From: Agelas oroides
Taxonomy: Eukaryota > Porifera > Demospongiae > Agelasida > Agelasidae
Assembly: GCA_949130485.1 (NCBI GenBank)
Contig: OX422189.1
Span: 2,799,720-2,863,719 of the forward strand
Reading direction: 5' to 3'
DNA length: 64,000 nt
Part shown: positions 19,393-32,100 of the stretch, one piece after another
How positions within the stretch are numbered: the first letter of the stretch is position 1
How the letters are laid out: each line of letters begins with the position of its first letter
The notes under the pieces: generated by a model
Database searches by the model: none
What the model was told of the DNA's origin: nothing
The model's input: only the letters and a program-made list of their open reading frames with translations
Program-made: the position numbers and the translations under genes

Positions 19393-20325
19393 CTAAGTTA
19401 ACTCTGAATGTAATTTAAGCATATGTTCAAGTGATACAGATTTCCAAACAAGGCAGTCCTTCACTCCACATTTTCTTCCTCCACCAGGCATAGTATGAAA
19501 ACGTCTATCATGCTTTCTTTGAAGCAAGTATGGACTCAACCACACACCCACCGATACATCCTCATTGTTATAGAGCTGTAGACAATCTGCTGTAAGAGCA
19601 ATCTTATGTATCAGATTAGCTGAAATCATGTATCCACCACCAAATGCATAGGGGAGGTAGTGAGTTGAGAGGAACCAGCGATAGTCCATGAATGGTACTG
19701 CTCCTCTGTAGACAAAAAATCCCCAGTACAATTTGCGATTCATCTTCTCCTGATGGTACTGGTAAGCCACCTTGTGGAGTTCATTTACAAACACAAAGCT
19801 ATCATGATCTGTTTTCAACAGGTAAGTAAAATCAACATTTTGATCAGCCCATACAAAGCTGTCCAGTACTTTTCTTGTGAGATTGTTGGGTGTATCCTTT
19901 AGATTTTCCAGGAGAAGCAAGTCACTGTTGAGTTTTCTCTCAACTTGTAAATCTTCAATTGTTAAAGATGGCAATCCAAAAGTTCCTATCACAAATAAAA
20001 CAAGACACAGTGGCTCTTTTGTATAGCAAGTCTGCATCCAAGTCTTTCTGATGGTATCGCGGGCATTTCTTCCCTCCTTAGTACAGGTTGACATAACCAT
20101 GACCAACATCAGGTACTTGGCTGACGACTTTGATTTTAAACGGTACTTGGGATGTGATAGTGTGTATTTTAGCAAAACATTTCTGTTGTTTGGAATGAGA
20201 CCACCTGGTGAGTCATGATAGAAAATCCATGCACTTTGTAGGATGAGGATGGTCAGTAAAACAACGTTCAACACTCTTAGTTTAGTAACACACAAGCATA
20301 CATATATCCAGTCTGGGTGTGGCAT
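19393..20325 (-). CDS. B3GALT6-like beta-1,3-galactosyltransferase, copy 1
   Basis: Predicted Golgi type II glycosyltransferase of family GT31; the closest family I recognise is B3GALT6, which adds the second galactose of the glycosaminoglycan-protein linker. It has 310 aa in one exon (human B3GALT6 is also intronless). Residues 16-36 form a signal anchor (LRVLNVVLLTILILQSAWIFY). The GT31 motif RDTIRKTWMQT is near residue 90, the metal-binding DxD appears as D173-H-D175 in LLKTDHDSFVFV, and LYWGFF, LPYAFGGGYMISANLIHKIA and NNEDVSVGVWLSPYLLQRKHD follow; compare human LYWGFF, LPYALGGGYVLSADL and [20 protein letters not shown]. Relative to copy 2 it lacks about 30 residues in the stem and about 8 between LYWGFF and LPYAF. 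Copy 2 lies 545 bp upstream on the same strand. Confidence 0.88.
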   Translation of the reverse strand: MPHPDWIYVCLCVTKLRVLNVVLLTILILQSAWIFYHDSPGGLIPNNRNVLLKYTLSHPKYRLKSKSSAKYLMLVMVMSTCTKEGRNARDTIRKTWMQTCYTKEPLCLVLFVIGTFGLPSLTIEDLQVERKLNSDLLLLENLKDTPNNLTRKVLDSFVWADQNVDFTYLLKTDHDSFVFVNELHKVAYQYHQEKMNRKLYWGFFVYRGAVPFMDYRWFLSTHYLPYAFGGGYMISANLIHKIALTADCLQLYNNEDVSVGVWLSPYLLQRKHDRRFHTMPGGGRKCGVKDCLVWKSVSLEHMLKLHSELT

Positions 20326-20869
20326 GCTGCTTCACTGAGCTAGGTCTAGGATCAGCAGTGGTGGCACACATGTACTACGCCGTGTGTAGACTTCGCCGAA
20401 CACAGAGATGGCTGTCGGAGTGGCGAGCTTCAGCAATAATCTAGCATACCGCGATCAGACAGCATTCTAGCCGCCATTCCGTTCAATAATCGAATGTCAA
20501 GTGAAGCCCATACAATAATTAATGAACTTGTGGGCGATTTTCGATTGGGGAGAGCTGTGAAAGGCGGAGGCGTATCTGCGCCTGGAATGTGCATTCGATA
20601 TTCAGGCATAGCTACCGTAAATCGTTTTGCGTTGATTTAGAATCACTATTGTAAATTCAAAATCTCCATATGCATTGCTGTGTGACAGCAAGTTTGAGGG
20701 ATTCATGAGTCTTCATTTAAGATCTCTAACCTTGCATGAAAACTTCAATCACCTAGGGCCCAATGGGCCAATGCATTCCTCACAGAGACACTGACAAGAC
20801 ATGGCCTGAAAATTGGCTGAAATCTTAATAGAAACACTGACTATATGGTGAGCTTTGTGAGATGCAGGG

Positions 20870-21907
20870 CTAGGGAATATTTGAATGAATTTTAAGCATG
20901 TTATCTAGTGATACAGAAGTCCAAACAAGGCAGTCATTTGTTCCACACGTTTTCCCTCCACTTGGCATAGTATGAAAGCGTCCATCATTCTTCCGTTGAA
21001 TCAAGTATGGACTCAACCACACACCCACCGATACATCCTCATTGTTATAGAGCTGTAGACAATCTGCTGTAAGAGCAATCTTATGTATCAGATCAGCTGA
21101 AATCACGTATCCACCACCAAATGCATAGGGGAGGTAGTGATCTGAAAGAAACCAGTTACTCTCCGCCCACTTTGCATCAGAACGCCGCACTTGTCCTTTT
21201 ATAACAAAAGATCCCCAGTATAACCTGAGATTCTTCTTCTCCTGATGGTACTGGTAAGCCACCTTGTGGAGTTCATTTACAAACACAAAGCTATCATGAT
21301 CTGTCTTTAACAGGTAAGAGAAATCAACATTTTGATCAGCCCATACAAAGCTGTCCAGCACTTTTCTCGTGAGATTGTTGTACGCATCTTTTAGATTTGT
21401 CAAAAGAAGTAAATCAGTGTTGACTTTCTGCTCATCTTCTAAATCTTTAATTGTTGAAGATGGCAATCCAAAAGTTCCTATCACAAATCTGACAAGACAC
21501 GGTGGCTCTTTCATGTGACAAGTCTGCATCCAAGTCTTTCTGATGGTATCGCGGGAATCTCTTCCACTCTTGGAACTAGTTGACAAAACCATGATCAACA
21601 ACAAGTACTTGGTGGTAGGAGACTTTGATGTTGTAGTAAAGTTGGCTCGGATATCAACCTGTGTCTGCAGCTGTGAATCATGTGTACTTGTCACTCCAAC
21701 TGTGACAGAACCAACCATACTTTCTGAGACAGAATCACTCTCTGGGGCAAAAACATCTGTTTGCACACTCATGACAGGCGTTATTTCACGATACATAATC
21801 CACATACTTTGTAGGACAATGACAATCAACAGCACAACATTCAACAGTTTGTGTTTAGTGAGTCCACGACATACATCCATTGTCCTCAACAACTCCGCGT
21901 GTTCCAA
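20870..21907 (-). CDS. B3GALT6-like beta-1,3-galactosyltransferase, copy 2
   Basis: Tandem paralogue of the gene at 19,393-20,325, 345 aa, single exon, GT31. The cytoplasmic tail is followed by a signal anchor (residues 29-41, LLNVVLLIVIVLQ) and a Thr/Ser-rich stem (residues 44-100). RDTIRKTWMQT is near 119 and D203-H-D205 forms the DxD. The loop VRRSDAKWAESNWFLSDHYLPY lines up with human B3GALT6 [21 protein letters not shown], so this copy keeps the ancestral loop that copy 1 has shortened. DNA of the catalytic domain is almost identical to copy 1 over long stretches, for example the VAYQYHQEK region, which implies a recent duplication or gene conversion. Predicted Golgi role in proteoglycan linker synthesis. 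UXS1 lies next upstream on the same strand. Confidence 0.88.
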   Translation of the reverse strand: MEHAELLRTMDVCRGLTKHKLLNVVLLIVIVLQSMWIMYREITPVMSVQTDVFAPESDSVSESMVGSVTVGVTSTHDSQLQTQVDIRANFTTTSKSPTTKYLLLIMVLSTSSKSGRDSRDTIRKTWMQTCHMKEPPCLVRFVIGTFGLPSSTIKDLEDEQKVNTDLLLLTNLKDAYNNLTRKVLDSFVWADQNVDFSYLLKTDHDSFVFVNELHKVAYQYHQEKKNLRLYWGSFVIKGQVRRSDAKWAESNWFLSDHYLPYAFGGGYVISADLIHKIALTADCLQLYNNEDVSVGVWLSPYLIQRKNDGRFHTMPSGGKTCGTNDCLVWTSVSLDNMLKIHSNIP

Positions 21908-22233
21908 GTCCGTGCACCATTTGGTTTCAAACTTCAGGGGCGCCCTAACTTGAACGGCGAACTGAGCTAGTAGAAAGCGACCACGAAGTCATGTTGCGTG
22001 ACTGAACAAGTCGCCATTTTGAGACTTGCGGTTATAAATATGTTGATGTGTAAATTCACCAGATTGCATGCAATAATTAGATTCATGTACGTAAACAAAT
22101 GTGACCATGAGAGCTAATCAGTGCCCCATGGGCTATAACTACGATTTGGATCAACTTGATTATAGGAGGTCATATCTAATCACTGGACTGGATTGATGGA
22201 CTGGATTGATGGACTGGATTGCTGGACTGCACG

Positions 22234-22580
22234 ACCACAGTCATATTAGCCTGGGAACTAAGAAGTTATGAGCCATCAATTTGTCATGCACATATTAGCC
22301 TGGGAACTAAGATGCCCATTAAGTTATGAGCCATCAATTATTTGTCATGCACATATTAGCCTGGGAACTAAGACGCCCATTAAGTTATGAGCCATCAATT
22401 ATTTGTCACATATTAGCCTGGGAACTAAGAGCCCATGAGCCATCAATTTGTCACATATTAGCCTGGGAACTAAGAGCCCATGAGCCATCAATTTGTCACA
22501 TATTAGCCTGGGAACTAAGAGCCCATGAACCATCAATTTGTCACATATTAGCCTGGGAACTAAGATGCCTGTTATGATCA
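22234..22580. repeat. Minisatellite of about 50-62 bp units, seven copies
   Basis: The unit carries tattagcctgggaactaaga and gagccatcaat, repeated about seven times, in longer (with ttaagttatg) and shorter versions. The repeats create short open frames on both strands that are not genes. It lies between the galactosyltransferase pair and the UXS1 3' end. Confidence 0.92.
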
Positions 22581-23192
22581 ATTTGTAATCAACTCTTGAT
22601 TTGCATAATAGGCATAGCTATATCAGTTTGCACAATTAGTCACTATGTCTACAAAGGTATCTCATTTCACACTACTTACAAACCAGTGGTAAGTGTCTGA
22701 CTTGTTCCCAGACCACATGACCTGGAAACAAAGCTATAGCAACTCTAGACCATGCATGCAGCAGAGAGTCTTCTTAGGAACTTCTACAGTAGCTAAAAAG
22801 GTATTACCGACCATACCCTACGAATCTCTGAGCATCAGTTTTTAGACCATTAAAGAAATGTCAGGTAGAACAGAATTGTCCATTAGACTAGAAAGTACGA
22901 ACTAGGACACTGAACTAGGATAACTATAAAAAAAAGTCTGGAAACCCCACAGGAGGCACATAGTGATATTGTTCTTTACATTATTACAATTATTATTTTG
23001 TAGTTGTCTGTTGGTGGAATATATACACAAAGTCATGGGCTGCTCAAGCATGCTGGAATATTAGGCCAGTTTTCAGGATCTCCCCCCCCCCCCCCCCAAG
23101 CAATTACAAGTGGTACAAAAGGCTATGTGAATGTGAAGCTTCTGGAATACTTCATTGTTATAAATGACAATCTGATTTCACATGAAAAAAAC

Positions 23193-26100
23193 TCATAAAT
23201 GTGTAGAATTTCCCAGTTCATGTCTGAAATATTCAATCGTTCTTCTCAATCCTTCTTGTAGTGGCACCTACAATGAAAAACAAAAACAGGACACTTTACT
23301 GTTTAGGGCAATACCATATCAGGTGTATGTTCACTGATACTAGTTGATTCTCATCCCAGTAACTGTGAACTTTCATCATGTGAATTCTTTGGGGGTTAAT
23401 TGGATCATGCATTAGTTGACCAGCATAATTACGTAAACAAAACCTCATGATAACTTTCTGTCTGGATAATATTTTCACCTGTGAAAGTAACTGGCTATAA
23501 TGATGATGATGATTTCTACATGGAGAATTTTCACCAGTTTAAACGCCTCATGATGAGTGTCTTCTAGGCATGCTATTAGTTCTGCTCAGTCATTGAGATA
23601 AAGATAAACGTGTACACATGAAACCACTAGCCTCATTTCACAGGCCACCACTCAGGTTTTCATTGCTCACAGTAAGAACTTTTGTGGGTCGTCCTCTGAC
23701 ACCAATGAGGATGTAAGTTAGTTTGATGCCTCTCGACTAGTACTCCAGCAAGCAATATGCCATTCAGCATGGATTATGACAAGCGGTAATTTTCAGAACA
23801 TCAACTTTGGTCTTACAGTGGAACCCCACTACTCCGAGCCTCTGAAATGCAGACACCTCACTTTAACAGACATTTTGCTCAGGTACAAGTGGACACCTCG
23901 CTAATCCGTAAAGTGGACAGGTTTTTTGGTTCCACTAGTACTGAACTGTACAAAACGCACTCGATATTGCAGATGTTCACATGCCTCTCACGCAAGAATG
24001 TCTGGCACTGCTGCCCAATTCAACAGCTGGACTTTATAATGCACTGGTGCGCACAGTACTAGCCTCTGGGAAGCCTTTCTTGCCAGCTTACAGCAAGAGA
24101 GAGCTCCAGAATACAGCTTCATGGCGCTTGACAGTACGAACACGCATTCGCACACCTACCAGAAATACACAGGAGGAAGCCTCCGAAATAAGGATGCTTC
24201 CACATTCCATACCCGTAGCGATAGTCCCTCTGGTGTCTGTATTAGAGGGACATTATTGTGTTATGGTTATGACATGATTGATCACACCCACCAGTGGTCT
24301 CCATCCGAGTACTTTCTCTGCTCTTGAGATACTGGGTTTTCTCCTCTGAGGGTCATCCTGAGGTGAGGGCTTCAGGACAATCCTAGCTCCACCCCCTAGG
24401 ATTGACACAGGCAAAACAAAAGTTCTTGAATCAGCAGGAAAGAAAGCTGCCACCCAGAGGAGGTTGGAAGCTAGTAATTAATAATATGCGTGAGGTAGCA
24501 ATTAGTGCTACGCGAATGATGTAACTGTACAGACTGCCATAGAGGCCCATAGTGAAAGGTGAAAGTGATTTACACAAATACCTTTTGTTTGCTTGGAACG
24601 AAACTCACTCAGTTGATACTGACAGGTGGGCTCTAGATCAACCGCTATAGCTCTTCCTTAGCATGAAGCATTTGAGTGTTTCCTTGGGAATCTCCAAAGG
24701 AAAATTCTCCGCATCATAAAATGCCATAGTGGTCGATCTAGAGCTCACCTGGCAGTATCCACTGAGCAAGTTTTGTTCCAAACAAACAAGGGCTGTTTGT
24801 GTAAATCGATTTCACCTTTCACTATGGGCTTCTATGGCAGCCTGTATGATTACGTCACTCACTCACTCACCACTCACCACGTAGTACTAAGTGCTACCTA
24901 ATGCCCTTTCACTAATTACTAGCTTCCAACCTCCCTGGCTGTCACCCAGAGGAGGTTGAACTTTACTAATTAAATGGCTGAGGTCACACTAATTGATTGT
25001 TCATATCTCAACAGACTAGCTCTCTCAAATTTACTGAGGTGGGACCCCAGTTTTCAAATCAAGATTCAAGGCTGGGGCCAGTCATAGAAAACGCTAAAAA
25101 ACTTTCTACCTTGCAAGATCAATTAGTGTGACCTCAGCCATTTTAATTAGTAAAATTCAACTGTGTCCAACCTCCTCTAGCTGTCACCCAGGTACCATTA
25201 TGGACACCAGTAGTCTATCAAGCCAGCCCATCTCTCACCCTCCAGAAAAGTGAAGCAGATGTTACTAGTATTCATAGTTCACAGCTTGTTTAATCTGCAA
25301 CCACAAAACTGAAGCCAAGGTGTTGCTACAGTCTCAAAATGGAACAGCAGGATCTGATTGGTCAGCAATTCATGAATACTACTAATGACATCTGCTAGGT
25401 TTCCTCTGGAGGGTGAGAGATGGTCTGGCTTGATAGACTAAGACTCCACATACCAGCATGCTTCTGCACAAGCTTTGCAAAATCCAGTATCGTGTGTTCC
25501 TCTGGGTTGCCCAGGTTGACCGGCTGGCTGAAATTGCTGTTCATGAGACGTATCAGGCCATCCACTAGATCACTGATACCATGTAACACAAATACAAATT
25601 AGAGTAAAAAGAAGTTAGCATATATAAATGTTTGATGGTCTAAGGTGAAGACAGATGAGCAGTTGCCAGGGGTTGAGCCCAGAGTCCCTAGTCTCATCCC
25701 CAGACCCCACCCTCTCACGAAGGAGAAACGGTCTGGTGAACCAAGTCGAATTTCTTGGGACTTTTGTGACAGTGTCACCTGGCAATGTTCAAAACATTTT
25801 GTGGCCAACCTGCTCAAAAAAGGTACGGATACTCGAATGGACATGAACAAATTTTACTGTTGTAAGGGAAGTGCTACGTAATAATTACCAATCTCACAAT
25901 CTCATTGGTCCTTACCACTTATGGGGAATAAGCCCAAGGAATTCGACTTCGTTCACCAGACCGTTTCTTGCCGGTAGATGTGTGTGGGCTGGGTTGAGCC
26001 CAGAATCCCTAGCTTGGACTAGCTGCCAGTGCTCTGACCACTGAGCTATGACTACTGGCTCCCACAAGAGACCGAAATCTGTAGTCACGCAATGATCGGA

Positions 26101-29100
26101 AAACGGTACTCCCCTAAAGATGACTGTTTTTGGAGCATATCCTATAATAATACTAGTAATTCATTGTAACTGTCCCACCCATATACACACATATACATGT
26201 ACATGTATACCCCCCCACATACACACACATGCACCTTTCACAGGTAACACATACTGTCCCACGCCCAGCAACTGCAAGTGAGTTAACTCCTTTGAGCTGT
26301 AATTGCCTCACCCATTTAGCTACAAATGCCCCATCCAATCTAACTAGCCACAAAGTGGGGCTTAATATGGAAAATAGGAACAATGATGTGGCATTTGGTG
26401 TTAGAGTTCCCCCCATGCACTTGACCCAAAAACTCCAGCCAGGGACCCCAGCTTTGATTCATAGCAGCTTTCCTCTATTCTTGCTTCATACCACTGAATA
26501 TGCATTTATTTTCAGCTGGGGAAAAATGACCTTAAACAAACATTGACACGTTTATTTTGCTAAAGGGAATGTGCCACATGTAGGACATCAGAAATGTTAT
26601 GACGGAGTCCTGGGAGGGCATGCCCCCCAGCTGCTATGTTCTTACACATGCACTAGAATGGTCTCATACTTTCAAGGCTGCTGTTTGTAAGGATGCTACT
26701 ACAGAGTTAGCCTTGGGATGCAGAGTGGTGGACATGAGCATAAGAACTTGCTAGCCAAGTATACTGTATGGTTGGTAATTTTCGGAAGGATGCATTTTTC
26801 ACGAGTCAAGAGCCATTCGTGACAATTAAAACCGAGAAATTGTTCATGTACAAAGGGAGTGAACCGTGTTTCAATCTGGCCTGCTTCAAACTATCTAGCC
26901 GTCCTATCTCCAACAGAAGCCTGTCAGTGAGTGTGCCTTTGACGGCTATTACTCAAGCCATCCAGGAAATCAAAGTGCTACATAAGCACAGACGTACGAA
27001 CCGGAAGGTGGCGCAAGGCCGTGAGCAGAAGCAATCATTTCTACGAATGTCCTGGGTACGAGGCTACTTTTCTTGCCACACTGGAACAAAGAGCTGAAAT
27101 TGCCATCTCTCTCTTTAGACAATTCTAAACATTCGTTCAGCTTTTAACCATACTGCTAGGTAACAAGTGGGTCCCAGATTCACTGACTGCGAAAATTAAA
27201 TCCGCAAAAATTTCTGAAGCCCGAATTTTGGCCTGTTTTGTGAAAATTACTAACCATATGGTACTATAAAGGCTTTAGAAGCCAATGGTGGAGACTGTGG
27301 TATACTCTTCTTGTAACGGACCGAGCGTAACCACTTGTATTTGACACCAGAACAAAGAAAGATCCACCAATGTGCACTTAAATACCAAACCTCTACTAAT
27401 CAAAATACCTGACAAAATACCTAATCCTAGCACCTATTAACATAGAATGTGCTAATATTTCACACATTAACACCTAGCAGTCACAGTCTGTCACACTTCT
27501 ACAATGCACCTTTCCTGAAACTGAGCTAGGAAAAGCAGTGAAATGTGTACATGGTACGACTAATAACAGTCACAAGACAAGGGTGTAGTGCAACTGCATG
27601 GTGTTCTATTAGCCTTATTTATAATTCCCTTTAAGAACTGAGTAGCTACTGTTAGTAACTTCTGAGTGATAGCTCTGTCATGTCGCTCTTGAATATAATG
27701 CTACTTACCTGACATACATGAAGGATCTTGTCTGATTACCAGGTGAAAATACCTGCACATAACAACGGTAAAGCATGTTGTTAACTTTGAGTGACCATCA
27801 AGGTCGGGTTTTGATTCAAGCATTGACTTGATACTGGTGGTGATGTATACAGAAGGGGGTGTGTACCCTCCACTGGAATTGCTAGGCTACATGTATGAAC
27901 TGGGTGTGGTGATTGAGGAAGGTTAACTAGCCAAACATAACCACTTTATAGCCACTCTGTAGACACTGCTCACCCAGGCTCACCCCCACAGTGTTCTACA
28001 TTCCTCCAGTGATTAAGGCCAAGTGTGGAGTACTGGCTACATTGACCCATCTAAGTACTGCTCAAGGTAAAATCAGTTTGTCATGTACAATTCCAGAGAA
28101 AGTACTACTGGCATAGGTGAAGGAACAAGGAAGGAGGGGGGGACTGGTCAGGCAATGGTCTGGCCACCATTTGACCAAAGACCACACCCATACCGAACAA
28201 GTGGTCTATAGCATTCGTTGCTTCCCTTCTCCCTCCTCCTCCATCTTCCCTTCCTTCCCCTCCAGTGCACTTTGTTTACACTACTTACTGTGAGTGGTCT
28301 TCCTTGTAGTGCCTGCATGATGAAGTTACTGACCACCCGACCTGCATGTAGGTCACACATGTACGCACAATAAAGTCAGTAATACACAACAACAGTCTAT
28401 GTCTACATGTGGTGGCTCACCATCAAACATGTGCATTCGTGGTCCATATGTATTGAATATTCTAGCCACCCTCACGTCAACATTGTCCTAAACAACGAAA
28501 TCATTTCAGTATAGCATCAACAATGCCATGTGATGGCATGAAACAGAGTCACAGGCTAGGACAGTGTAAAACAAGGACGCCAAGAACTAAAGTAACAGAT
28601 GCAGGGTGCATACTAAGTCTCATTTATAAAGTTGCATCTCTCAGATCCAGACCTAAACATCCTTGTTCCGAGGTCATAACACACCCCCTGCTCACCATAG
28701 TGCATGCATATACAATAGTACACACACTACTAAATATTCATATTAATGTTAGCTGCAGTACAACAGTTTCCTACACCTGGACACAAACTATACTAGCTAC
28801 CCTGAGGACAATGGAGGCTGTTCAATATGTGTGTGTGTATTAGGTAGAGCAAGAGCGCGTAAGAACGGGCAGCTTGAGTGAGAGCGTGTAACTCCAATAG
28901 AAGCCTGTAGTCCAGTCAAAATTATTGAACCGAACTAAAAATAGAACACCCGGTCATGTGATTTGCAACAATGGCTTATGTCAACGCAGCATGCACAGTA
29001 CATGTTACTATTTTAGTACCGGCGGTAAATTCTGACTGGTTTCAATTTTACAGAGTTACACGCTCTTACTCTTGCCGCCCGTTCTTATGCGCTCTTGGTA

Positions 29101-32100
29101 CATGGTAGGAGCAATGGCTACCTCAGCTATAGGCTGTGTCGGAGAGGTGCTATATAGAAGCTCTGACATGGGGTGAACCATGAGTGATAACTACTTCAGC
29201 TACAAATCATTAAACCTTCATGCAGGAACTATGAGTTGTAACTTTTCGTACCTTAATTCAATACTACCACCTACTGTGAGATAGAATGTTTAACCTCAAC
29301 AGTAACTTGCATGTCCAGCATCAATAATGATTTGCTCTATACCTGCTTAGCGTAAGCATAAACCATTGTCTCCGCCACCCTCTTGCCTTCGTCGTAACAT
29401 GCTCTGGGACCAATGGGGTTGACATGACCCCAGTATTCCTCACTCTGGGGGTGGACCTACAGAGAAACACAAATATTTTCTCCACGTACACCCTGGAAAG
29501 GGGTATGAAAGCCTGCTTAGTACCCAGGCTCTCACACTCCTCCATCATTTGCAGTAATAAAAGCTGGGGGCGTAAGAGTAGCTTAGCAGCATATCTAGAT
29601 TACTAATTTCTTATAGGATGGACTGCGCCCAGGATAATGTTCTGTGCAATTTAGCTCAGACCATCCAAAGCAATCCATATTGTAACACAAGACCACTAAG
29701 TACTCCAGGTTTTCTATGTATGTGTACCCACTTAAGATACATAACCTCATCAGCTGATTTTCCAAAGATTAAAAACACACCACAACTTAGCCATCCACGC
29801 CCTTTTGGTACACTGTGTGCAGTAGCTAGTGTAGAGATTGGAGCTTAGCCACGCCCTTTTGGTACACTGTGTGCATGTGTGCAGTAGCCAGTGTAGAGAT
29901 TGGAGCTTAGCCACGCCGTTTTGGTACACTGTGTGCAGTAGCCAGTGTAGATTGGAGCTTAGCCACGCCCTTTTGGTACACTGTGTGCAGTAGCTATAGT
30001 GACAATTGCTGAATTCTACAGAAATGGAAGTACAGAAGCTAGAAGAAGAGCTGCCTAGCGGCGTATAGCTCACAGCCTTATGACAGTGAGTGTCAAGACC
30101 TTGTAGCCAGAAACTGACTGTTTCCCAGTAACATGAGAGCTGGGTCCTGGGATATCGAACTCCAGTGAGTGTTGTTAACATGGGTGTGCATGATGCCATG
30201 GTGAGTAGGCCAACCATACAGAAGTGAGTGTTGTCGTGGTTCCTTGCTGAGAATCTTTGTCAGACTAAAGCACATATGAACTGGTTCAGCAGGTACCAGG
30301 CCTAGCTGCTGGACTGGCATGATGAACTGGTTCAGCAGGTACGTACCAGGCCTAGCTGCTGGACTGGCATGATGAACTGGTTCAGCAGGTACCAGGCCTA
30401 GCTGCTGGACTGGCATGATGAACTGGTTCAGCAGGTACGTACCAGGCCTAGCTGCTGGACTGGCATGATGAACTGGTTCAGCAGGTACGTACCAGGCCTA
30501 GCTGCTGGACTGGCATGATGCCCGTTATCTATCACCTTCTACTACAGTCAATTTCAGGTCTGTTTGACACTTTCTATATAGGCTTCCAGATTGCATCATG
30601 TAACCACAAAACTCTCCTACCATCTATATCACTGTAAAAAAACAAACATTTTGGCACATTTTTAGGACACCTTATATAGTTAAATCAGTATTGCAATGTT
30701 CCCAAGCCTCGCTCCACTTCGCTGCACTCAGCAATCAGTAATGCTTTGTTAAGTGCATTCCATTTATATATATGCACACATTTGCTGTTAATTAAGTGCT
30801 AGCTAGTTTGCGTACATGGGGTTACTGCGGTATTCTAAATAAAGCACACACAAATGCACCTCACTGTTAGCCTCATTCCCAGGCCCCGCCCAGCTTTCCG
30901 TCGCTTGCAGTACGGAAAAGCCGTGGAGAGCCTGGTATCTTTTCTCATGTGAGCATGACGTAATCGGAAAATGGCGAAATTTTGCAGAACTAACAGGCTG
31001 GGTTTCGCGTATTTTAAACCAACTACACGCTCAACGCTTGGTATGTAAGACAGTCGCCTCCCGCTAGCTAGATACGTGTGGTAAGTTACCTGGTATACCT
31101 TGGCTCTTTTCGCTGTTCTGGGCCCGGTGCGCCCACGCACAATTAAACCCTTTCTACCATCCTTTCTATCCTGACATCACTCACGTGAGAAAAGATACCA
31201 GGCCCTCTCCCGCTTTTCCGTACTGTAAGCGACATAAAGCTGGGCAGGGCCTGGGAACGAGGCTACCTCACTGTTAGGTGCATTTTGTTATTAGACACTC
31301 ATTTCCTTCCTGTGGAGAGATACATAAGCACTTAAGTCAGTATCCTCTTTCAGAAGACCTATTTGGCTACATTCCTGGTGTCTCTACCATAACCATACAA
31401 CCACAGACAAGCTTCCAGGGCCAGATGTGCAAGATTAAACCAACCACAAACTTCTTCAAAAATGTCAATAGACTGCAGGAGGAGCTTCTCAACTACACTT
31501 TCAATTCAAAGGCAAATTCGAAAGCACCGGCCCTTACGACTTTATGATGTGTCACACACTCAACTGCGATGACCAAGTAACCCAAGTGGTTTACCTGAGA
31601 TTAGACTGTAGTGACTACATGGATCAAGAGTTTATAACTGTGATAAACTCTTGCATGGATGTATATGGATGTATTTTAGCTTGAGGAATGTTTGTTCTCC
31701 AAGCCCAAGTAAATACAACAAACTCTTCAGACACTATGAACCTCTAATTTTAGGTCCTGACACTGCAGATAATGTGGCATTTGGCACTTGCTTAGGTACC
31801 TTTGTAGCCTCGTTCCCAGGCTCTTTCCATACTGCATGCGACGGAAATCTGGGCAGGGCCTGGGAATGAGGCTAGTACCTTTGTATGGTCAAAGTGCTCT
31901 ATAGTTTCAACATGGGCTGAGCTTCACAGTCAAATCTAGTCTCTCTAGCCACACTCCAGTTTGGCAAAGAGGAAGGAGGAGGTCTGCCAGAGAAACGTTT
32001 GTAGCGCAGGAATCTTGCAACCCATGCAGCAGCGGCTGCAATCAATCGTGGTTTCACAGCTCATCTGCTGATGCCTAGTGAACTATTGTGATGATTTGTT

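Noticed and set aside
22326-22577. Repeat-encoded frame (HILAWELRAHEPSIC)n as a repeat protein
   Set aside because: It follows minisatellite periodicity with unit-length changes; no start context or neighbours to support a gene.
25985-26066. Functional tRNA gene
   Set aside because: Box A and box B are present but the anticodon stem does not pair and no terminator follows; a SINE head fits better.
22234-30520. CRISPR-like arrays
   Set aside because: The repeats have no unique spacers of constant length and the DNA is clearly eukaryotic; these are minisatellites.
31278-31547. 89-codon plus frame in a UXS1 intron
   Set aside because: No domain recognised, antisense to UXS1, no clear splice or promoter support.
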